Below are positions 37,855 through 47,567 of a stretch of DNA of 64,000 nt, piece after piece. Under the pieces are notes generated by a model, which was given only the letters and a program-made list of their open reading frames with translations, ran no database searches and was not told where the DNA came from. The DNA lies in the NCBI RefSeq assembly GCF_003056355.1, contig NZ_PYVW01000001.1:186001-250000 (forward strand). The letters run 5' to 3'. How positions within the stretch are numbered: the first letter of the stretch is position 1; each line of letters opens with the position of its first letter. Source of the stretch: Devosia naphthalenivorans (GTDB lineage: Bacteria > Pseudomonadota > Alphaproteobacteria > Rhizobiales > Devosiaceae). The translations under genes and the position numbers were made by a program.

Positions 37855-39624
37855 TCAGAATGGCCAGACGACCATCAGCGTGGGCACGCCGACCAGCACC
37901 ACGATCAGCGACAACGGAGCGCCCAAGCGCCAGTAGTCACCGAACTTGTAGCCTCCGGGACCCATGACCAGGGTGTTGCACTGGTGACCGATCGGGGTGA
38001 GGAAGTCGCAGCCTGCGCCGATTGCTACGGCCAATAGGAACGCTTCGGGAGCGTAGCCGAGGGACGTGGCAAAGCTCGCCGCAATGGGGGCCATCACCAA
38101 CACGGTTGCGGCGTTGTTGAGAAAGGGCGTGACCGCCATGGCCGCAACCATGATGAGGGCCAGCGCGCCCCAGCCGGGCAAGGTGCTGGCAGTGGTGGAG
38201 AGCCAGCTAGCGATCAGTTCGGTGCCGCCGGTGGAGCGCAACGAATCGGACACCGGGATCAGGCAGGCGAGCATGATGAGAATCGGCGCGTCGAGCTGAT
38301 TGTAGACTTCGCGCAGCGGCAGCGAACGGCTGACGACCATGGCGACGGCTGCCGCAAAGAAGGCGGCTGCCACAGGCACAAGGCCAATAGCGGTGGCGGC
38401 CATGGCAACCAGCAGGATGCCGATGGGGATCAACCCGCTGCGCACATTGCCAAGCCTGAGGCCACGCTCGATCAAGGGCAGGCAGTCCCATTCGCGCAGG
38501 AGTTCGGGCAGGCGCTTGAGATGGCCCTGGAGCAGGATGACGTCGCCGTTCTGGAAGCGAATCTGCCCGAGGCGCTCGGTGAAGCGCTCGTCACGACGGC
38601 TGACCGCCAGGAGGTTGAGCCCGGTGCGGTCGAACAGCGTCAACTCCTTCGCCGTTGCGCCGATCAGGCCCGAGCTTTCCCCGATGACCGCTTCGATGGT
38701 GCCGATGTCGGCCGCGTCCTGGGTCGCCGCGCCGCGCCGTTCGCTAAAAGATAGCCCGCCTTGCGAAACCATATTGTCCAGCGCTTCGGGTGAGCCTTCG
38801 ACGAGGAGAATATCGCCGGCGCGAAGCTTGGCGTCGGGAAGGGGCGTGCGGCGGCGCCCATTGGCACCCACGATACTGGTGACCATGGCAAGGCCATCGG
38901 CGGCTGCCTGCAACTCGCCGATGGTGCGCCCTATGGCCGAAGAATCATCGGCCACCCTGGCTTCGGTGGTGTAGTTCTTGATTTCGATGGCCTTTTCCAT
39001 GCCGGTTTCTTCGCGCTGGCGAACCGGCAGGAGGCGGTAGCAAAGGGCGAGGAAAATGACCCCTGCGATGGAGAGTGCGACGCCCGTTGGCGTGTAGTCG
39101 AACATGGTGAAGGGCTCGCCCGACAGCTCCTCCCTGACGCGCGAGACGATGATGTTAGGCGAGGTACCCACCTGGGTCATCAGGCCGCCCAGCAGCGAGC
39201 CGAAGGACATCGGCATCAGGAACAGCGACGGAGATACCCCCGATTTGCGCGCCATCTGAAACGCGATGGGCATCATGATCGCCAGCGCGCCGATGTTTTT
39301 GACGAAGGCGCTAAGCACGGTGACGGTGACCACAAGCAGGATCAATTGGGCGCGGGGGCCGCTCAGATTTGGCGCGAAGCGCCGGATGGCAAGCTCCATG
39401 ATGCCCGAGCGGGAAACGGCAGCACTCACCACCAGGGCACTACCCACAATGATGACGATATCGTCGGAGAAACCGCTGAAAGCGTCGGCTGGCGAAACGA
39501 CGCCGAGCGCCATGGCTGCAAGCAGTGCGCCTACCGCCACAAGATCGTAGCGCCAGCGGCCCATGATAAAAGCGACCATCATGGCGCCGATGACCAGAAA
39601 GGCGAAAGTTTGTGGAAGCGTCAT
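37855..39624 (-). CDS. SLC13/DASS-family anion permease with two TrkA-C domains
   Basis: Inner-membrane permease of 589 residues from the ATG at 39624 (MTLPQTFAFLVIG). An N-terminal set of helices (about residues 1-190, with DDIVIIVGSALVVSAAVSRSG) is followed by two soluble TrkA-C/RCK-C type domains (about 200-370: GRTIGELQAAADGLAMVTSI and GDILLVEGSPEALD). A second helical set ends near GYKFGDYWRLGAPL. The transported anion (sulfate, dicarboxylate or other) is not readable. A DHPS-like gene is coupled downstream, and it is divergent from the HPP-CBS gene. Confidence 0.85.
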   Translation of the reverse strand: MTLPQTFAFLVIGAMMVAFIMGRWRYDLVAVGALLAAMALGVVSPADAFSGFSDDIVIIVGSALVVSAAVSRSGIMELAIRRFAPNLSGPRAQLILLVVTVTVLSAFVKNIGALAIMMPIAFQMARKSGVSPSLFLMPMSFGSLLGGLMTQVGTSPNIIVSRVREELSGEPFTMFDYTPTGVALSIAGVIFLALCYRLLPVRQREETGMEKAIEIKNYTTEARVADDSSAIGRTIGELQAAADGLAMVTSIVGANGRRRTPLPDAKLRAGDILLVEGSPEALDNMVSQGGLSFSERRGAATQDAADIGTIEAVIGESSGLIGATAKELTLFDRTGLNLLAVSRRDERFTERLGQIRFQNGDVILLQGHLKRLPELLREWDCLPLIERGLRLGNVRSGLIPIGILLVAMAATAIGLVPVAAAFFAAAVAMVVSRSLPLREVYNQLDAPILIMLACLIPVSDSLRSTGGTELIASWLSTTASTLPGWGALALIMVAAMAVTPFLNNAATVLVMAPIAASFATSLGYAPEAFLLAVAIGAGCDFLTPIGHQCNTLVMGPGGYKFGDYWRLGAPLSLIVVLVGVPTLMVVWPF

Positions 39625-39837
39625 CTGGATTCCATGCGGGCGGCCATAGAGCGCACAACACATATGAGCCGCGGCCATGCCGCAAGGCTAAAAATCGACT
39701 GCCACCGCGTTATTGGGCGGGAACCCAAAATCTTGCGAGCAACGCCGCGCCTGCAAAAGGGGCGCTTCGCAAACTAAAAATGGAGCCTGACGCGCGCCGG
39801 ACGAAAACCTTGGAAGGAAATTTCTTTTGCCGAACGA

Positions 39838-41106
39838 ATGACGCAAGTGGCGGCGTTGGCGGGGACGAACAGGCCTGCTACACCGCCGCAAATGTCCAGC
39901 GTTCTTCCCTTCATTAAACGTTTCGTACCCAGCTTGGCGCCCGTCAGCCTGGGAGAGCGCTTTCGCGCGTCTTTCGGTGCATTGATCGGCCTGTTGGCCA
40001 CGGGCGCGGTAGCCAGCCTGGCGCTGGGCAACTCCCCGGATGTGCCGCTGCTGATTGCACCCATGGGCGCATCGGCCGTGCTGCTGTTCGCGGTTCCGAC
40101 AAGCCCCTTGGCGCAGCCTTGGTCGATCATCGGCGGCAACACTCTTGCAGCGCTTATCGGGGTGCTCTGTGCCCGGTACATCGGCGATGCGGTAGTAGCG
40201 GCAGGTGTCGCTGTTGGTCTGGCCATTGCGGTGATGATGGCTTTGCGCTGCCTGCATCCGCCCAGTGGCGCCGTGGCGCTCACGGCTGTGCTTGGCGGGC
40301 CGGCAATCCAGAGCACCGGCTTCGGGTTTGTCATCTGGCCGGTGATGGTCAATTCGATTCTGTTGCTGGCTGTGGCATTGCTGTTCAACAATCTCACGGG
40401 CCGGCGCTATCCGCATCTTGCGCCGGCGGTCAGCAATCCGCACCGGACGGCGGATCCTCTGCCCACAGGACGGCTCGGCGTGACACAAGACGATATTCAA
40501 GCGGTGCTGGCCCAATATGACCTGGTGCTGCCAGTGGCGACGGATGATCTGGAAGACATTCTGCACCGTGCTGAAGTGCGTGCCTATGAACGGCGTTCGG
40601 CCGGGATCAATTGCGGCGCCATAATGAGCCGGGATGTGCAGTCGGTGGGGCCCAAGACCAGCTTGCGCGAAGCGCTGCGGCACTTGCGGGAGCACCACAT
40701 CAAGGCGCTGCCGGTTGTGGATCTGGATAACAGGCTCGTGGGCATCCTCACGCAGACCGATCTGCTGGACAAGGCAGACTGGGGCATGTCGGCGACCGGC
40801 TCCGGGCTGGGCTGGCGTTTGCGCTCGATCGGCAATTCTGATCGTCGTCTCAAGGGGCGGGTCGAAGACATCATGAGCACGCCGGTGAAGGCGGCTCGCC
40901 CAGAAACGCCAATTGCGCAGATCGTGCCGTTCATGGCCGATGCCGGGCTGCACCATCTGCCCGTGGTCGATGAAAACGGGCATGTCGTGGGCATGTTGAC
41001 CCAATCGGACGTGATGGGCGCCATGTTCGCCGTGGCGATGAACGATACCGCAAACAGCGCGCTGGCAGCGGACGCGCCGGTGCCGTTGACGGCAATGAGC
41101 GCCTAG
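39838..41106 (+). CDS. HPP-family membrane protein fused to a CBS pair
   Basis: A 422-residue protein. Residues 45-190 form four membrane spans of the HPP type, with LIAPMGASAVLLFAVP and the name-giving CLHPPSGAVAL. The C-terminal half holds two CBS domains (about 255-310 and 338-395; IMSRDVQSVGPKTSLREALR and MSTPVKAARPETPIAQIVPF), which usually bind adenine nucleotides. Some plant and cyanobacterial HPP proteins carry nitrite, but the substrate here is unknown. The start at 39838 is uncertain; ATG at 39892 is an alternative. It shares a CTAG stop palindrome with cysW, running towards it. Confidence 0.85.
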   Translation: MTQVAALAGTNRPATPPQMSSVLPFIKRFVPSLAPVSLGERFRASFGALIGLLATGAVASLALGNSPDVPLLIAPMGASAVLLFAVPTSPLAQPWSIIGGNTLAALIGVLCARYIGDAVVAAGVAVGLAIAVMMALRCLHPPSGAVALTAVLGGPAIQSTGFGFVIWPVMVNSILLLAVALLFNNLTGRRYPHLAPAVSNPHRTADPLPTGRLGVTQDDIQAVLAQYDLVLPVATDDLEDILHRAEVRAYERRSAGINCGAIMSRDVQSVGPKTSLREALRHLREHHIKALPVVDLDNRLVGILTQTDLLDKADWGMSATGSGLGWRLRSIGNSDRRLKGRVEDIMSTPVKAARPETPIAQIVPFMADAGLHHLPVVDENGHVVGMLTQSDVMGAMFAVAMNDTANSALAADAPVPLTAMSA

Positions 41107-41912
41107 CGCCAGCCGCGGCCTTCCAGGCTCGACTTGAGGATCAATGTCAGAACGGCGATGAGCGCCAGCGTGGTTGCGGCGGCAAAGGCGCCGGTGACAT
41201 TGAAGTCATTGAAGAGCTGGGTGATCTGCAGGGGCAGGGTGTTGGTCTGGCCCCGGATCGAGCCGGACACTACGGAGACGGCGCCGAATTCGCCCATCAC
41301 GCGGGCATTGGTGAGAACCGCTCCATAGAGAATCGCCCAGCGGATATTGGGCAAGGTCACGTGCCAGAACATCTGCCAGCCGCTTGCTCCGAGGGATAGC
41401 GCAGCTTCTTCATCCTCGGTGCCCTGTTGCTGCATGAGCGGGATGAGCTCGCGGGCGACAAAGGGGGCGGTGACGAACAGGCTGACAAGGATGATCGCGG
41501 TGACGGTGAACATCAGCTGGATGTTGGCCGCCTGAAGAACCGGCCCGAGCAGGCCCTGTCCGCCATAAAGGAAGAGATAGACCACGCCAGCGACGATCGG
41601 GCTGACCGAGGCCGGCAGTTCTATGGTGGTGATGATGAGCTGGCGGCCTGGAAAGCGAAAGCGTGTGACCAGCCAGGCAAGGCACACCCCGACGACGATA
41701 TTGATGGGGACCACGATGATTGCGGTTAGCACCGTAAGGCCAACGGCGTGGAGCGTGTTGGGCTCGAGGATATTGGTGAGATAGGTGGCGAGACCCTCGC
41801 GTAGTGCGAAGGCGAAGATGAGCACCAGCGGCACAACCAGGATCAGGCCCGAGAGGACAAAAGCCAAGGCGATCAGGGTGATTTCTGCCGGAGAGCGTGT
41901 AGCTGTGGTCAT
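41103..41912 (-). CDS. cysW: Sulfate ABC transporter permease CysW
   Basis: Inner-membrane permease, 269 residues, about six spans. The EAA loop that contacts the ATPase is EEAALSLGASGWQMFWHVTLP-like (near residue 170), followed by GEFGAVSVVSGSIRGQTNTLP, a strong CysW mark. The start is one base into the end of cysT, so the two permeases are coupled. The usual next gene, the ATPase cysA, is absent: the following gene runs the other way. Confidence 0.93.
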   Translation of the reverse strand: MTTATRSPAEITLIALAFVLSGLILVVPLVLIFAFALREGLATYLTNILEPNTLHAVGLTVLTAIIVVPINIVVGVCLAWLVTRFRFPGRQLIITTIELPASVSPIVAGVVYLFLYGGQGLLGPVLQAANIQLMFTVTAIILVSLFVTAPFVARELIPLMQQQGTEDEEAALSLGASGWQMFWHVTLPNIRWAILYGAVLTNARVMGEFGAVSVVSGSIRGQTNTLPLQITQLFNDFNVTGAFAAATTLALIAVLTLILKSSLEGRGWR

Positions 41913-42748
41913 CAGCGTCTCCTGTCGGCGTAGCGGACCTGCCAGGCGCCGAGGGCGTTGGTCAGCACAAGGGTCGCGAAGGCGACGAGCAGGAGAATGA
42001 AGGCGAGGGCAGCGGCGCCCTCATAGTTGTATTCGTCGAGCCGGATATAGATCAGCAGCGAAACGATCTCGGTGAGGCCCGGCAGATTGCCGGCGATGAA
42101 CACCACGGCGCCGAACTCACCCAGCGAACGGGCAAAGGACAGCACGCAGCCGGCGATGAAGGCGGGCAGGATGGTGGGCCAGATGACACGGGCGAACACC
42201 TGCCAATTGGTCGCGCCCAGCGTTCTGGCGGCCTCCTCCAGATCAACCTGCACCTCTTCGAGCACAGGCTGGACGGTGCGGACGACGAAGGGAATTGAGG
42301 TGAAAATCATGGCAACGATGATGCCCGCCTGCGTGTAGTTCACCTTGAACCCGTTCGGCTCGAGAAACTGGCCATACCAGCCCGTATCGGAAAACAGCGT
42401 GACGAGTACCAGGCCCGCGACCGCGGTCGGCAGGGCAAAGGGCAGGTCAACGAGGGCATCGAGGATGCGCTTGCCCGGGAAACTGTAGCGGGTGAGCACC
42501 CAAGCCAGCAGCAGGCCAAAAATTCCATTGAAAATCGAGGCGATCAGCGCGGAACTGAACGTGATGCGATAGGCGGCCAGCGAACGATTGGAGCTGACGA
42601 TCCGCCAGAACTCTTCCCAGCCCATGCCGCCCACCTTGAGCAACATGGCGATGAGCGGCAGGACAATGATGATCGTGAGGTAAAGCATGGAGACGCCAAG
42701 CGTCAGCCCGAAGCCGGGAAGCAGGTGCCTGGATCGTCTCTGTGCCAT
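41912..42748 (-). CDS. cysT: Sulfate ABC transporter permease CysT (CysU)
   Basis: Partner permease of CysW; 278 residues from the ATG at 42748 (MAQRRSRHLLPGFGLTLG), chosen for its GGGAG site; E. coli CysU is of equal length. The family start LPGFGLTLGVSMLYLT and the EAA loop LEEAARTLGATNWQVF are present, then GEFGAVVFIAGNLPG. It overlaps cysW by one base. Confidence 0.93.
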   Translation of the reverse strand: MAQRRSRHLLPGFGLTLGVSMLYLTIIIVLPLIAMLLKVGGMGWEEFWRIVSSNRSLAAYRITFSSALIASIFNGIFGLLLAWVLTRYSFPGKRILDALVDLPFALPTAVAGLVLVTLFSDTGWYGQFLEPNGFKVNYTQAGIIVAMIFTSIPFVVRTVQPVLEEVQVDLEEAARTLGATNWQVFARVIWPTILPAFIAGCVLSFARSLGEFGAVVFIAGNLPGLTEIVSLLIYIRLDEYNYEGAAALAFILLLVAFATLVLTNALGAWQVRYADRRR

Positions 42749-42851
42749 GTATTCTCCCGCTGCCAAGCGTTATTGCCCGGCTCGTCCGGGCAATCCATTG
42801 TCACGCGATCACCGGGACAATCCCGGTGACGGCGATTGATCGGCGTCTTGG

Positions 42852-43835
42852 CTATTGGTTGAGGAACACCTTGTCGAGCAGGCCGCCATCGGCGAAGTGC
42901 TCTTCGGAGATCTTGGCCCAGCCGCCGAATGCTTCATCGGCAGTCACGAGGCGCACTTCGGGGAAGTCGGCTGCGTGGGCGGCAGCAATCGCCTCGTCAT
43001 TGACGCGGTGGAAATTGCTGGCGGCGACTTCCTGGCCCTCCGTGGTGAAGAGGAAATCGAGATAGGCCTTGGCGATGTCGCGGCTGCCACGGTTGTCCAC
43101 GACCTTGTCGACGATGGCGACCGGAAACTCGGAAAGCAGGCTCACCGAGGGGACGACGGCTTCGTACTGATCTTCACCAAGCTGCTTGCGAACGGCCAGA
43201 ACCTCCGCCTCGAAAGTGATCAGCACGTCGCCCAACTGGCGCTCGGTGAAAGCGGTGGTGGCGGCGCGGCCACCTGTTTCAAAGACCGGCACGTTGTTGA
43301 AGAGCTTGGTGAGGAATTCCTCGACCTTGGCTTCGTCGTTGGCATATTCCTCGTTCGCCCAGGCGCGGGCAGCGAGATAGGTGTAGCGGCCGTTGCCGGA
43401 GGTTTTGGGATTGGGGAAGATCACCTGCACGCCTTCGGCGGCCAGATCGCCCCAGTCGCTGATGCCCTTGGGATTGCCGGCGCGGACGAGGAAAGCGGGG
43501 AGGGAATAGAATGGGGAGGCGTTGTTGGGGAACTCGGTTGCCCAATCGTCGCTGACGAAGCCACCTTCGACCAGCTTTTCGATATCCACGACCTGATTGA
43601 AGGTCACGACGTCGGCCGGCAGGCCCTCCAGCACCGCGCGGGCCTGGGCGGACGAACCGGCGTGGGACTGATTGACGGTATCGGCGGCGCCCGATGCCGC
43701 ATAGGCGGCGTTCTCAGCCTCGAACAGCTCGCGCGCAATGTCATAGGACGCGTTGAGGATGTCGGTTGGCTGGGCGAAGGCGGGCGTGACGCTAAGTGCG
43801 ATGGCAGCAGCGGCGGCGGCGAATAGCTTGTTCAT
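42852..43835 (-). CDS. Periplasmic sulfate-binding protein
   Basis: Binds sulfate (or thiosulfate) and delivers it to CysTW; 327 residues from the ATG at 43835. A signal peptide is clear (AAAAAIALSVTPAFA, cut near residue 22). Family marks are NQSHAGSSAQARAVLEGLPA, FPNPKTSGNGRYTYLAAR and the glycine-serine rich sulfate pocket. Sbp and CysP are hard to separate by eye, so no symbol is given. First gene of binding protein-cysT-cysW, 103 bases before cysT. Confidence 0.93.
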   Translation of the reverse strand: MNKLFAAAAAAIALSVTPAFAQPTDILNASYDIARELFEAENAAYAASGAADTVNQSHAGSSAQARAVLEGLPADVVTFNQVVDIEKLVEGGFVSDDWATEFPNNASPFYSLPAFLVRAGNPKGISDWGDLAAEGVQVIFPNPKTSGNGRYTYLAARAWANEEYANDEAKVEEFLTKLFNNVPVFETGGRAATTAFTERQLGDVLITFEAEVLAVRKQLGEDQYEAVVPSVSLLSEFPVAIVDKVVDNRGSRDIAKAYLDFLFTTEGQEVAASNFHRVNDEAIAAAHAADFPEVRLVTADEAFGGWAKISEEHFADGGLLDKVFLNQ

Positions 43836-44054
43836 CTGACGCGGAAATCCAACAGGAAAGAGATGTTGGAAGCGTGATGCTATGGCGGCGGGCGCGGCGT
43901 CCAGCGGCAAAGTGCTGGGCTGGACGAGTAATTTACAAGCCTTGGGAAGGCCGCAACACCTTTGCGCGGCAGGAGCAGCGCGCGAGATTTTGTTTCGCGC
44001 GCTGATTCCGGAAGGTTCGGCAAGTAGTTGCCAATGAAATTGTTTTGGCACGTC

Positions 44055-44083
44055 CTCGTGGTTCGGCAGGCTCACGATGAGGT
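44055..44083. repeat. Dispersed repeat, family B
   Basis: CCTCGTGGTTCGGCAGGCTCACGATGAGG, inverted relative to the next copy 20 bases away. Confidence 0.7.
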
Positions 44084-44102
44084 CTACTCGGAGATCGCAG
44101 CA

Positions 44103-44135
44103 GACCTCATCCTGAGCCCGTCGAAGGACGAGGTC
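44103..44135. repeat. Dispersed repeat, family B (CATCCTGAG variant)
   Basis: GACCTCATCCTGAGCCCGTC followed by GAAGGACGAGGTC. It ends six bases from the rimO stop codon, where it could act as a transcription or 3'-end element. Confidence 0.7.
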
Positions 44136-44141
44136 GTGCCC

Positions 44142-45473
44142 TTAGTTCAGCGCCTTCACCGGCTCGGCGAACAGATCGTATTCGTCGCTATCGGTAACCA
44201 GAACGTCGATCATGTCGCCCGGCTTGATGCCGGTTGCGTTGGCGACGATGACCTGGCCGTCGATTTCGGGCGCGTCCCACTTCGAGCGGGCGATGGCTTT
44301 GTTGGCTTCGGGCTCGACATCGTCGACGAGCACCTGGATGGTGCGGCCGACCTTCTTGGCGAGCTGGCCCGCAGAGACGTTCTGGGCGACTTCCATCAGC
44401 CGTTCCCAACGATCCTGCGCCACATCGTCTGGCACGATGCCTTCGAGTTCATTGGCGGGTGCGCCGGTTACGGGCTCGTACTTGAAGCAGCCGGCACGGT
44501 CGATCTCGGCTTCCTCGATGAAGTCGAGCATCATCTCGAAATCGTCTTCGGTTTCGCCGGGGAAGCCGACGATGAAGTTGGAACGCACAGTCAGATCAGG
44601 GACTTGGCGCTTCCAGTCGAGAATCCGATTCAGCGTCTTTTCCTGATGCGCGGGGCGGCGCATGGCCTTGAGGACCTTGGGCGAGGCGTGCTGGAAGGGA
44701 ATGTCGAGATAGGGCAGGACGAGGCCGTCCGCCATCAACTCCATCACTTGGTCGACATGAGGGTAGGGGTAAACATAGTGCAGGCGCACCCAGGCGCCGA
44801 GCTGACCCAGCTCCTTGGCAAGGTCATAGAACTTCGCCTTGACGGGACGGCCGCGATAATTGCTTTCGGCGTATTTGATGTCGACGCCATAGGCGCTGGT
44901 GTCCTGGCTGATCACCAGCAATTCCTTGACGCCGCCACGGATCAGCCCTTCGGCCTCACCCAGAATGCCGGCGGCGGGGCGGGAAGCCAGATCGCCACGG
45001 ATCTGCGGGATGATGCAGAAGGAACAGCGATTATTGCAGCCCTCGGAGATCTTCAAATACGCATAATGGCGCGGTGTCAGCTTGAGGCCGGTTTCGGGAA
45101 CCAGATCCACGAAGCGGTTCGGCACGGGCGGCAGATGCTCATGCACGGCCGAAACCACGTTCTCGTACTGGTGCGGGCCGGAAATGGCGAGCACGGACGG
45201 GTGGGTGGCGCGGATCAGCTCTTCCTCGACACCGAGGCAGCCGGTGACGATGACACGGCCGTTTTCGTTCAGCGCCTCGCCAATGGCTTCTAGCGATTCC
45301 TGCTTGGCTGAATCAAGGAAGCCGCAGGTGTTGACGAGCACGATATCGGCGCCGGCATAGTCGCGGCTGAACGAATAGCCTTGGCTGCGCAGCGTGGACA
45401 TGATGCGTTCGCTATCGACAAGGGCTTTGGGGCAGCCGAGGCTGACGAGGCCAATTTTTGGCGCTTGGCTCAT
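44142..45473 (-). CDS. rimO: Ribosomal protein S12 methylthiotransferase
   Basis: Radical SAM enzyme adding a methylthio group to the conserved aspartate of S12; 443 residues from the ATG at 45473 ([14 protein letters not shown]). The UPF0004 domain cysteines are Cys14, Cys50 (NTCGF) and Cys79 (TGCLG); the radical SAM cluster is CNNRCSFC (Cys146, 150, 153). A TRAM domain ends the protein. Its substrate, S12, is encoded at 10072, with the modified Asp in RVRDLPG directly next to the unusual Arg88. An in-frame upstream start would add 18 unlikely residues. Confidence 0.95.
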   Translation of the reverse strand: MSQAPKIGLVSLGCPKALVDSERIMSTLRSQGYSFSRDYAGADIVLVNTCGFLDSAKQESLEAIGEALNENGRVIVTGCLGVEEELIRATHPSVLAISGPHQYENVVSAVHEHLPPVPNRFVDLVPETGLKLTPRHYAYLKISEGCNNRCSFCIIPQIRGDLASRPAAGILGEAEGLIRGGVKELLVISQDTSAYGVDIKYAESNYRGRPVKAKFYDLAKELGQLGAWVRLHYVYPYPHVDQVMELMADGLVLPYLDIPFQHASPKVLKAMRRPAHQEKTLNRILDWKRQVPDLTVRSNFIVGFPGETEDDFEMMLDFIEEAEIDRAGCFKYEPVTGAPANELEGIVPDDVAQDRWERLMEVAQNVSAGQLAKKVGRTIQVLVDDVEPEANKAIARSKWDAPEIDGQVIVANATGIKPGDMIDVLVTDSDEYDLFAEPVKALN

Positions 45474-45731
45474 GAGAGCGTAAATTTCCGATGTGGGAAT
45501 GATTGCGCGCGTCATACAGAATATCTGACAGTTACGCAATGTGACTGTCGCCCACCGGGTGCGTGGCAGGTTTGCTGCCACCGGCCCTCGGATGGGCTTG
45601 AATGAGCGGATTGATGAACACTGCGTCCGCATTTGCGTTGTTTTCCATGACAACGCTTTGCTTTATTGGCAGATTTATACATGCGCATTGGGTAGCGCCT
45701 CAACACCCATCAGACCTAAACAGGAGCACTC

Positions 45732-46109
45732 ATGTTCGATCGTCTCTCCGCCTACGCGCCGCAGGCTCTCGCCGTGCTGCGCATTGTCGCCGCCTTGCTG
45801 TTCATCGCCCATGGTTCGCAGAAGCTTCTCGGCTTCCCCGCCAGCGAATTCAGCCCACCGATGTTCTCGATCTTCTGGTTCGCCGGGGTCATCGAGATCG
45901 TGTCCGGCATCATGATCCTGCTCGGCTTCTTCACCCGTCCGGCAGCCTTCATTGCCTCGGGCACCATGGCCTTTGCCTATTGGATTGCTCATGCGCCAAG
46001 CAATGCCTTCCCCGTGAACAACGGTGGCGATGCCGCCATCCTGTTCTGCTTTGCCTTTCTCTATCTGGTGTTTGCAGGGCCCGGCGCCTGGAGCGTCAAC
46101 AAGCAGTAA
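45732..46109 (+). CDS. DoxX-family inner-membrane protein
   Basis: A 125-residue protein with four predicted spans. It has the DoxX look: APQALAVLRIVAALLFIAHG at the N-terminus, SQKLLGFP, and GIMILLGFFTRPAAFIASG in the middle. Family members are small membrane proteins, some linked to redox or oxidative stress; the activity is not established. The ATG has an AGGAG site. It stands alone and is closed by a strong terminator. Confidence 0.85.
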   Translation: MFDRLSAYAPQALAVLRIVAALLFIAHGSQKLLGFPASEFSPPMFSIFWFAGVIEIVSGIMILLGFFTRPAAFIASGTMAFAYWIAHAPSNAFPVNNGGDAAILFCFAFLYLVFAGPGAWSVNKQ

Positions 46110-46129
46110 GCTTCAAGCTTAGAATCAAG

Positions 46130-46166
46130 AAGGCCGCCGAGATTGATGTCTTGGCGGCCTTTTTTG
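46130..46166 (+). terminator. Intrinsic terminator of the DoxX gene
   Basis: Thirteen-base-pair stem with one G-T pair (46130-46142 with 46149-46161), loop TTGATG, then TTTTT. It may also serve the minus-strand DUF4282 gene ending at 46188. Confidence 0.85.
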
Positions 46167-46187
46167 TTTCATTCACGTGGCGTGGCG

Positions 46188-46706
46188 TCAGTCCATGTCC
46201 TTCGATGACGGGCCGCGCTTGGCCGTGCGGCGTGGCTTGAAAACCTCGCCTGCTTCGGTCGCCGGGCTGCGGCGGGTGGTTTCGTAGGGTGCCGGGTCGG
46301 TTGCTGGGGTGATGTATTCGTCGGCCTCGGCATAGTCCGGATCGTCATCGCCCTGGGCCAGATCACGAATGGCGTCGCGCACCTCATCGAGCAGGGAGGC
46401 CGAATAGCGCGAGCGATTGACCGTCTCCCCACTTTGCTCGTGGGTCTTGAACCAGACCAGCAGCGCTTCGCAGCCTATGCGCAGCACCACGAAATAGAGC
46501 AGGCCGAAGACGCCGATTTCGAGCAGGCCCCAAAGGCCATTGCCGAAGCCAAAGCCGAAGCTCCAGAACAGGTGGCCGACTGCCCAGAGCAGGATGGCGG
46601 CCAGCCCGAGCGCGTATAGAATCGGCACCAGCTTGGGCGATAGAATCGCGTCGAGCCGGAACAGCGTTTGGCGGGTGAACAGGCGTTTCAGATCGTCGAG
46701 GGTCAT
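46188..46706 (-). CDS. DUF4282-type membrane protein
   Basis: A 172-residue protein. The first 90 residues have two membrane spans and the DUF4282 pattern: RLDAILSPKLVPILYALGL, then an aromatic/glycine-rich FWSFGFGFGNG and LYFVVLRIGCEALLVWF. The rest is a polar, probably cytosolic tail ending in a basic stretch. The role is unknown. The ATG has a GGAG site. It lies 21 bases after lipB and may be in the same transcript. Confidence 0.7.
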   Translation of the reverse strand: MTLDDLKRLFTRQTLFRLDAILSPKLVPILYALGLAAILLWAVGHLFWSFGFGFGNGLWGLLEIGVFGLLYFVVLRIGCEALLVWFKTHEQSGETVNRSRYSASLLDEVRDAIRDLAQGDDDPDYAEADEYITPATDPAPYETTRRSPATEAGEVFKPRRTAKRGPSSKDMD

Positions 46707-46727
46707 CCCAGTCTCCGATGTGCGATT

Positions 46728-47498
46728 CTATGCGCCAGCAACTTGGCCATGCGCGGCCGCGCTGACAAGGCTTTCGTCGGTCGCGGTGATCGTCGGTCCG
46801 AAGCGCTGCTCGAAGGCTGCGCGGAGCGAGGAATCAACTTCGGGCATGGATACGAGCTGCCCGAGATCTTCAAAGCTGGTAACACCCTGGTCCGTGATGC
46901 CGCACGGAACGATGCCGTTATAGTGGGTCAGGTCCGGCATGACGTTGAGCGAAATGCCGTGGAAACTGACCCATTTGGAAACGCGTACGCCAATGGCCGC
47001 GATCTTGTCTTCCTTCAGCGCGCCCTTGTCCGGTCGCTGAACCCAGACGCCGATCCGGCCGTCCCTGCGCTCGCCGGTGATGTTGTGGCTGGCCAGGGTG
47101 TCGATGACCCAACCCTCAAGACCCTGCACGAGGCAGCGGATGTCGCGTCCGCGCTTGGTGAGGTCGAGCATTACATAGGCAACGCGCTGGCCGGGGCCGT
47201 GGTAGGTGTATTGCCCGCCGCGGCCTGCGTCATAAACCGGAAACTGGTCGGACAGCAGGTCGGCAGGATTGGCCGAGGTGCCTGCCGTATAGAGCGGGGG
47301 GTGCTCCAGCAGCCATATGGCTTCCTCGGCTTCGCCGGCCGCAATGGCGGCAGCGCGCGTGCGCATGGCTTGCAGCGCTTCGGGGTAGGGTATCTGGGCG
47401 TTGGAGATGATCCATTGCACCGGCCGAGCGTCCGCCCGGGCCAATTTGTTGTTGGTCTCGCAGCGAATGTCGTCCGAAATTAACGCTTCCATAACCAT
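46728..47498 (-). CDS. lipB: Octanoyl-[acyl-carrier-protein] transferase
   Basis: Transfers octanoate from ACP to lipoyl domains, the first step of lipoylation. The start is ATG at 47498, giving 256 residues; ATG at 47492 is a close alternative. Signatures are [31 protein letters not shown], the lysine in [17 protein letters not shown] and the cysteine in [11 protein letters not shown], which form the catalytic Lys-Cys pair. It is divergent from the FliN-like gene 69 bases away. Confidence 0.95.
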   Translation of the reverse strand: MVMEALISDDIRCETNNKLARADARPVQWIISNAQIPYPEALQAMRTRAAAIAAGEAEEAIWLLEHPPLYTAGTSANPADLLSDQFPVYDAGRGGQYTYHGPGQRVAYVMLDLTKRGRDIRCLVQGLEGWVIDTLASHNITGERRDGRIGVWVQRPDKGALKEDKIAAIGVRVSKWVSFHGISLNVMPDLTHYNGIVPCGITDQGVTSFEDLGQLVSMPEVDSSLRAAFEQRFGPTITATDESLVSAAAHGQVAGA

Positions 47499-47567
47499 GC
47501 TTGCCAGAGAGTTACCGCCAACCAATCGCGCTGCGTCATGCTGCGCGTGTGCAGTCCGGACTTATTT

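Larger units (their letters stand above)
43836..44141. other. Gap with two family B repeats
   Basis: 306 bases between the sulfate-binding-protein start and the rimO stop. The left half should hold the promoter of the sulfate genes on the minus strand; no consensus is clear. The right part is two family B repeats in opposite orientation. Confidence 0.5.

Noticed and set aside
44055..44135. Insertion-sequence remnants
   Set aside because: The inverted copies have no transposase frame between or beside them; the same units recur singly across the window, which fits small dispersed repeats.
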